Below are positions 24,669-28,028 of a stretch of 28,028 bases of DNA, in pieces (the stretch's first letter is position 1; each line of letters begins with the position of its first letter). The notes below the pieces were generated by a model. The model did not search any database, was not told the DNA's origin, and saw only the letters and a program-made list of their open reading frames with translations. Origin of the DNA: an uncultured Bacilli bacterium. GTDB taxonomy: Bacteria > Bacillota_I > Bacilli_A > RF39 > UBA660. Position numbers and translations under genes: made by a program. The stretch lies in NCBI GenBank assembly GCA_934096315.1, contig CAKOLT010000012.1, forward strand, positions 1-28,028, given 5' to 3'.

Positions 24669-24697
24669 AATATACTATACTCTGTATTAAAAGTCAA
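24669..24697 (-). promoter_or_regulatory. Promoter of small RNA 1
   Basis: On the minus strand TTGACT (24692-24697), 17 bases, TATATT (24669-24674). It is placed between the avd stop codon and the first pseudoknot unit. Confidence 0.7.
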
Positions 24698-24756
24698 CAA
24701 TTTGGCTTTAAATTTATATTTTTTTTATTAATGCTGTAATGCAGTTAGAAAATCTA

Positions 24757-25122
24757 TTACAAGTTACCCTGTTTATTAACACTATACACCCAACCATATA
24801 CCATCTTAGTAATCTCTTCTAACTTTTTACATAGAATATTTAAATGCCTCTCACTAAGATACTTATCCATATAAACTACTTCTAAATAATAGTCTATCAT
24901 GCTAATTTTACTAAGTATGTCTACTAAAAACTCTCCTTTATCTTTTGTAGTAAAATTAGCTTTATAGATATATTCTAAAAGAAGAATAGAATCTTCAATT
25001 AACTTATCTTTAAGAACTTTCTCTTTATTAGGTAAATTGATTGTTATGCCTCTTACTGTTTTAATAAAATCTTTAACTTTAATAGCTATAACTAGTTTCT
25101 CTGTTTGTTTTTTATATATCAT
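24757..25122 (-). CDS. avd: DGR accessory protein Avd (four-helix bundle)
   Basis: A 121-aa, all-helical, basic protein of the Avd / 23S-intervening-protein-like four-helix-bundle family. Typical features are four amphipathic helices, a KVKDFIKTVRGITINLPNKE first helix and turn, SILLLEYIYKANFTTKDK, and the C-terminal EITKMVYGWVYS that matches the usual 'EIGRMLGGW' ending. Avd forms a basic pentamer that binds the reverse transcriptase and TR RNA and is needed for mutagenic cDNA synthesis. Position just after TR supports the call. GGAGG precedes the ATG. In most cassettes an RT gene follows or precedes; here the next sequence is the pair of pseudoknot RNAs. Confidence 0.85.
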   Translation of the reverse strand: MIYKKQTEKLVIAIKVKDFIKTVRGITINLPNKEKVLKDKLIEDSILLLEYIYKANFTTKDKGEFLVDILSKISMIDYYLEVVYMDKYLSERHLNILCKKLEEITKMVYGWVYSVNKQGNL

Positions 25123-25144
25123 ATATCCTCCATATTTAAAAGAA

Positions 25145-25279
25145 GTAGACTTGTATACTAGTCTACAACACTCCTAATGCAAAGCACAGAGATTTTTAAA
25201 GCAGTATACACCTATAGTAAGGTTACGTATAACCTTACGTATGTATATCCGGTTTTGTCTATACTATTAGTATAGACAA
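25145..25279 (-). other. Structured spacer downstream of TR
   Basis: Between TR and avd lie three strong hairpins and no gene. They are 11 bp TTGTCTATACT/AGTATAGACAA with a 3-base loop (25255-25279); 9 bp GTAAGGTTA/TAACCTTAC with loop CGTA (25217-25238); and 7 bp GTAGACT/AGTCTAC (25145-25166). In studied DGRs the RNA segment 3' of TR is structured and required for priming and RT-Avd binding, so this is a good candidate for that region. Confidence 0.6.
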
Positions 25280-25351
25280 GGTTAAACTTTGTCCTTTAAA
25301 CGATTCTCATACTAAAGCCGTAACCTTAATATCCACATTTTGAGAAAAGGG

Positions 25352-25449
25352 CTGGACGGACCGCATTCCTGTTGCCCATGTTGTTGTTGTTGACATCGCC
25401 ATCCGGATTGACGTTCCACGCATTATCAGGGTTGTCAGAGTTGGGAGAC
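25352..25449 (-). repeat. DGR template repeat (TR)
   Basis: A 98-bp non-coding repeat matching VR (26108-26205). Read on the minus strand in the target frame it is rich in AAC/AAT codons (DVNNNNMGNRNAVRP at its 3' end), the hallmark of DGR templates, since mutating those two A's samples many residues. The 3' end GCGGTCCGTCCAG is identical in VR and GC-rich, as expected for the initiation-of-mutagenic-homology segment. It starts about 30 bases after the MSL stop codon. Confidence 0.95.
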
Positions 25450-25479
25450 CATCAGAGCTTAACCTACCTTTTCTTTATT

Positions 25480-25791
25480 TTATATGGCATCAAGATCTTC
25501 CATACTTTTATTATATAGGTTATCTTTAATATTGTCTAAGACTTCTCTTAGTTTACATAGTATAATATATCTTTCATAATTATTGTTATTATATATATTA
25601 CTATCTACTACATCTAAGTTTTCAATAACCATATAACTTATTTCTTTATCTATAAGTTTTTTAGTATTACCTTTAAATCCAATATAGTTAAGTATTTTAG
25701 CATTATTACCATAACTATAGTAATTACCATTTTTAAGAATAAGTATTACTCTATCTTTATGTAATGCACTAAAAAACTTATATCTATGCAT
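25480..25791 (-). CDS. MutS-N-terminal-like DGR accessory protein (MSL)
   Basis: A 103-aa protein. Its first half resembles MutS domain I in miniature: KDRVILILKNGNYYSYGNNAKILNYI lines up with the 'llfrvGdFYe.fgdDA.i.s' pattern (split here as KDRVILILKNGNYYSYG and NNAKILNYI). It ends in an acidic helix after NNNNYERYI. Small MutS-like proteins of this size are known DGR accessories, often near avd and TR; their role is not settled. Placement between target and TR supports this call. AAGGGG precedes the ATG. Identification rests on a short motif and context, so it is moderate. Confidence 0.6.
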   Translation of the reverse strand: MHRYKFFSALHKDRVILILKNGNYYSYGNNAKILNYIGFKGNTKKLIDKEISYMVIENLDVVDSNIYNNNNYERYIILCKLREVLDNIKDNLYNKSMEDLDAI

Positions 25792-25835
25792 TAACCCCTT
25801 ACTTATAAAATCACCCCATTTTTTGTATATACCGC

Positions 25836-25853
25836 AGGCGGCTAAAGCCGCCT
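25836..25853. other. GC-rich short hairpin
   Basis: AGGCGGC, loop TAAA, GCCGCCT: a 7-bp all-but-one GC stem in very AT-rich DNA, between the target gene and the MSL gene. It follows directly after the stop of the coding-like stretch at 25854-25985. On the plus strand a T-rich tract follows within 15 bases. Confidence 0.5.
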
Positions 25854-25985
25854 TTAGTACTCTTTTTCTAGTTGTTTTATTCTTTCTTTTACTTGTCTTT
25901 GTTTTGTTTTTATCTTTATTATAACCTTACCCTTACTGGTATTATCATATATATTATCTTTTATTTGATTTACCTCCCCTTGCAC
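25854..25985 (-). CDS. Possible 43-aa small ORF or remnant 3' extension of the target gene
   Basis: An open frame from GTG 25985 to TAA 25854. Its composition looks protein-like (VNQIKDNIYDNTSKGKV, then KQRQVKERIKQLEKEY, a basic/acidic helix). It is in the same frame as the target gene and open all the way back to the target's TAG stop, so it may be a former C-terminal extension. A strong GGGGAGG lies inside it without a usable start at the right distance. Translation is uncertain. Confidence 0.25.
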   Translation of the reverse strand: MQGEVNQIKDNIYDNTSKGKVIIKIKTKQRQVKERIKQLEKEY

Positions 25986-26014
25986 GTGCCTGCTGGGCGT
26001 CGCCAGCGGGGCAC
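25986..26014. other. GC-rich hairpin downstream of VR (candidate DGR target-recognition cruciform)
   Basis: GTGCCTGCTGG...CCAGCGGGGCAC: about 11 bp of mostly GC stem with one bulge and a 6-base loop, 17 bases after the target stop and about 95 bases downstream of VR. DGR targets often carry a GC-rich inverted repeat 3' of VR that stimulates retrohoming. On the plus strand it is followed by ATTTTT, so a plus-strand terminator is an alternative. Confidence 0.55.
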
Positions 26015-26030
26015 ATTTTTCTTTAGACTT

Positions 26031-27944
26031 CTACCTTGTTATAATGTACGGATTGTTTAAATTTCCTTCACCACTGCTAAATATTACGTCAGATTTTAGA
26101 CTCAAGACTGGACGGACCGCATCCCCGTCGCCCACGTCGTGGCTGCCGACATCGCCACCCGGATAGACGCCCCACGCATAATCAGGGCCGCCAGAGTAGG
26201 GAGACTGTAACCATTGAAAGTGCTTTATAAATAGCCAATCTTTTTTGTAGCAGTTTTCATAATAAATTCCTATGTTTTGAGAACATGTGTTCCCTGCTGC
26301 AAACACATAATCTGATGGATACATTAGTCCTACATTTCCTTCCCAATATAATGGTCTTTTTCCGTCATATCTTGACTTTTTATTATCACTTCTTACTCCT
26401 GTCCTCTCCATTTTATACATTGTAAGTCCATTCTGACTTTCATTTCCCGGATATGCTTCAGCTAGATAATATCTACTTATATCTACTACTTCCTTGGCAC
26501 TGGAACTTAGACCTTTTCCTGTGTAATTTAAATTTATACTATTTGGACTACTACTGTTATTGTTATTCCACTCGTAGTAAGTTCCTGTTGTTCCATTCCA
26601 CCATGCTCCGCTGTTAAGTAATTGCATTAAAGTACTTCCACTAGTGGTGTTATTACTATAATTGTTAGTTATACTATTAATTGTTGATGTTGGGGTTGCC
26701 CAGATGTTTTCAAATGATCCATTTGATTTTAAATCCCATGCATAAAAACCTGTATTTCCATCATTTATAGGTATTGCCTTGATAACTCTTAGTCTATTTG
26801 TGCCTGTTAATTCATCATAAGAGCTTCCTATGATTCTATATAACCCAGTTTTACTACTTCCTTCTTTTGTACCTGCTCCTAAATTAGTTACTAATACTGC
26901 ATACTTTCTCATTCCTTGTATATTTATCACGGATAACTTAGAGCATGTAGTACTATCGGAAGCATTATATCCCATTAAACCTTCCCCATTATATAAACAC
27001 TGGTTATTTGTACTATCCCATGTCATTGATCCGGGACCTGCTACTATTTTATTTGCATACCATTCATCATAATAATAAACTTCTCCATTCCCACAGTCTT
27101 CCTTATATATAGTATTACATCCTGCAAAGCTTGTAACTATTTCTCCATTATATGTACATATAGAACCATCTTCTACATCCATATCAGGTAATAATACATA
27201 GTTATTAGGGTTTGCTCCATAATATCTATAATCTGTTGAGGCTGGTATTTTCTCTCCAGTAACACTTACATCTGCCCCAATTGCCTCATGTTCTACTTTA
27301 TATACTCCACTACCTGAGTCTCCAGTAGATCCATCATCTAGACTCTCTACTATATTTGTACCAAAATATTTAAGTGAAGAGTCAGTACCCACTACATTAA
27401 GGGTAAAATCAAAACTTTGATTCTGCATTGTATCAGGGTTTTCATTGTTACCATCTATCCATATATATAGATCATATTTACTTAGATCAGTAGTTAAAGT
27501 TCCTGCATTACTACTTAGACTAGCTAGTGCTATATCAGTAGTTCCTGATACTGCAGACTTAAAGTTACCTCCTACAGTGGTACCATCTGGTTTAACTAAA
27601 GTCCACTTAAAGGATTCATGATTAAGACCACTGTCAATACTGTTTACATGAAGAGTCATGGTAACAGTTACATTATCAGTAGGAGTATCTTTAAGTTTAA
27701 TCTTAATACTTTTTCTTACTGCTCCCTCACTTGTATAGTTTTTAACGGGTACTAGATTAGCTCCCGTTATGTCTGCTCCATCATCTAAATACACCATTGC
27801 TCCTTCTACGGTAAAACTTATATTAGTATTATTAGTACTATTCCATATAAAATACCCAAAGGCTACACTAATTCCTGTTAATACTGTAGCAATTAATACT
27901 GATACTACTGCTAATTTTGGAGTTATTTTATTACTTTCTTCCAT
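26031..27944 (-). CDS. DGR target: membrane-anchored protein with variable C-terminal lectin-fold-like domain
   Basis: A 637-aa protein. It has a short cytoplasmic N terminus, one membrane helix (LAVVSVLIATVLTGISVAFG), a beta-rich extracellular region (about 35-200), and then a domain that ends in the variable region. Residues 581-612 are encoded by VR (SPYSGGPDYAWGVYPGGDV ... AVRP). The downstream VLSLKSDVIF and NPYIITR are fixed. The layout, with a WLQSP entry and VRPVLSL exit, fits C-type-lectin / formylglycine-enzyme-like DGR targets; that fold is inferred. Compared with TR, 15 of 32 variable residues differ, mostly Asn to Tyr, Gly or Asp. ATG 27944 is preferred because AGGAAGGAAAG precedes it. 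A strong hairpin sits directly upstream. Confidence 0.88.
   Translation of the reverse strand: MEESNKITPKLAVVSVLIATVLTGISVAFGYFIWNSTNNTNISFTVEGAMVYLDDGADITGANLVPVKNYTSEGAVRKSIKIKLKDTPTDNVTVTMTLHVNSIDSGLNHESFKWTLVKPDGTTVGGNFKSAVSGTTDIALASLSSNAGTLTTDLSKYDLYIWIDGNNENPDTMQNQSFDFTLNVVGTDSSLKYFGTNIVESLDDGSTGDSGSGVYKVEHEAIGADVSVTGEKIPASTDYRYYGANPNNYVLLPDMDVEDGSICTYNGEIVTSFAGCNTIYKEDCGNGEVYYYDEWYANKIVAGPGSMTWDSTNNQCLYNGEGLMGYNASDSTTCSKLSVINIQGMRKYAVLVTNLGAGTKEGSSKTGLYRIIGSSYDELTGTNRLRVIKAIPINDGNTGFYAWDLKSNGSFENIWATPTSTINSITNNYSNNTTSGSTLMQLLNSGAWWNGTTGTYYEWNNNNSSSPNSINLNYTGKGLSSSAKEVVDISRYYLAEAYPGNESQNGLTMYKMERTGVRSDNKKSRYDGKRPLYWEGNVGLMYPSDYVFAAGNTCSQNIGIYYENCYKKDWLFIKHFQWLQSPYSGGPDYAWGVYPGGDVGSHDVGDGDAVRPVLSLKSDVIFSSGEGNLNNPYIITR
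26108..26205 (-). repeat. DGR variable repeat (VR)
   Basis: 98 bp at the 3' end of the target gene, aligned without gaps to TR. There are 18 substitutions, all at coding-strand A of TR: 14 A to G, 3 A to T, 1 A to C. The last 13 bases (GCGGTCCGTCCAG) are identical to TR. Confidence 0.95.
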
Positions 27945-27974
27945 ATATATCTTTCCTTCCTCTCTTACATGCAT

Positions 27975-28026
27975 AAAAAGACCATGACAAACTAGAATAC
28001 CCCTGTATTCTTACTGTCATAGTCTT
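27975..28026 (-). terminator. Two-tier hairpin with T tail immediately upstream of the DGR target
   Basis: On the minus strand a 12-bp outer stem (27978-27989 with 28015-28026, one G-U pair) and a 7-bp inner stem AGAATAC/GTATTCT (27994-28000 with 28005-28011), then TTTTT. It either ends a gene lying to the right or is an attenuator in the target leader. No promoter is visible in the 31 bases between it and the target start codon. Confidence 0.75.
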
Positions 28027-28028
28027 CT

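Larger units (their letters stand above)
24757..27944 (-). other. Diversity-generating retroelement cassette (no reverse transcriptase in window)
   Basis: Minus-strand order: target gene with VR, MSL accessory gene, TR, structured spacer, avd. TR and VR are 98 bp each and differ only at TR adenines of the coding strand (18 of 29 A, 0 of 69 other bases). In DGRs the reverse transcriptase with Avd copies TR RNA into adenine-mutagenised cDNA that replaces VR. No RT gene is found between 21.7 kb and the right edge. Confidence 0.92.

Noticed and set aside
24720..24756. Terminator directly after avd
   Set aside because: A weak CTGCA/TGCAG-like inverted repeat is present, but on the minus strand it is followed by A's rather than T's.
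24313..24757. Type III toxin-antitoxin (ToxIN-like) locus
   Set aside because: Tandem pseudoknot repeats fit, but no toxin-sized gene follows; the next gene is an 818-aa surface protein behind a terminator.
25872..26060. Plus-strand open frame between the DGR target and the MSL gene
   Set aside because: Hydrophobic low-complexity translation crossing the GC-rich hairpin, no ribosome binding site, antisense to the target's 3' end.

Overview
The window looks like chromosome of a low-GC, gut-type member of the Firmicutes/Bacilli, possibly an uncultured Mollicutes-like lineage such as RF39. The evidence is strongly AT-rich DNA, B. subtilis-like promoters (TTGAxx-17-TATAAT), purine-rich ribosome binding sites, and the rlmN-phosphatase-PASTA-kinase gene order. 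Trp is encoded by TGG. All 21 genes whose stop codon is visible end in TAA (14) or TAG (7), and none ends in TGA. The one in-frame TGA I found lies inside a VWA-domain gene. Species cannot be named from the sequence alone.

Layout: (1) 1-3.1 kb, housekeeping on the minus strand: kinase (partial), PP2C phosphatase, RlmN, and a DUF1848 protein. (2) 3.1-12.7 kb: an unknown 507-aa helical-repeat protein; a plus-strand ClpB disaggregase lacking the N-domain, with a CIRCE-like operator over its promoter; a DUF308 membrane protein; TopA; a small membrane protein; a YbaK-type deacylase; and UvrB. (3) 12.8-14.4 kb: a RloA/RloB-like ATPase plus TOPRIM-like pair wedged upstream of uvrB, with RloB cut short. 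(4) 14.7-21.6 kb: a minus-strand stress/surface cluster made of a degenerate kinase-like protein, then an apparent operon of solute-binding+VWA protein, XpaC+solute-binding fusion, TelA and a CbbX/SpoVK-type AAA+ ATPase. (5) 21.7-24.2 kb: a large wall or membrane-anchored surface protein with cohesin-like, dockerin-like and cadherin-like segments.

(6) 24.3-28.0 kb holds the most remarkable material. There is a diversity-generating retroelement (DGR): a template repeat (TR, 25352-25449), a variable repeat (VR, 26108-26205) in the 3' end of a membrane-anchored target gene, an Avd accessory gene and a MutS-like (MSL) accessory gene. TR and VR are both 98 bp. They differ at 18 positions, and all 18 are adenines of the TR coding strand (18 of 29 A; 0 of 69 non-A). 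No reverse transcriptase is in the window, so it must lie outside, act in trans, or be lost.

Between avd and the surface-protein gene are two paralogous promoter-to-terminator units, each about 165 nt. Each carries two copies of an H-type pseudoknot whose second helix covaries in all four copies. I do not recognise this RNA, and it is the best candidate here for an undescribed element.
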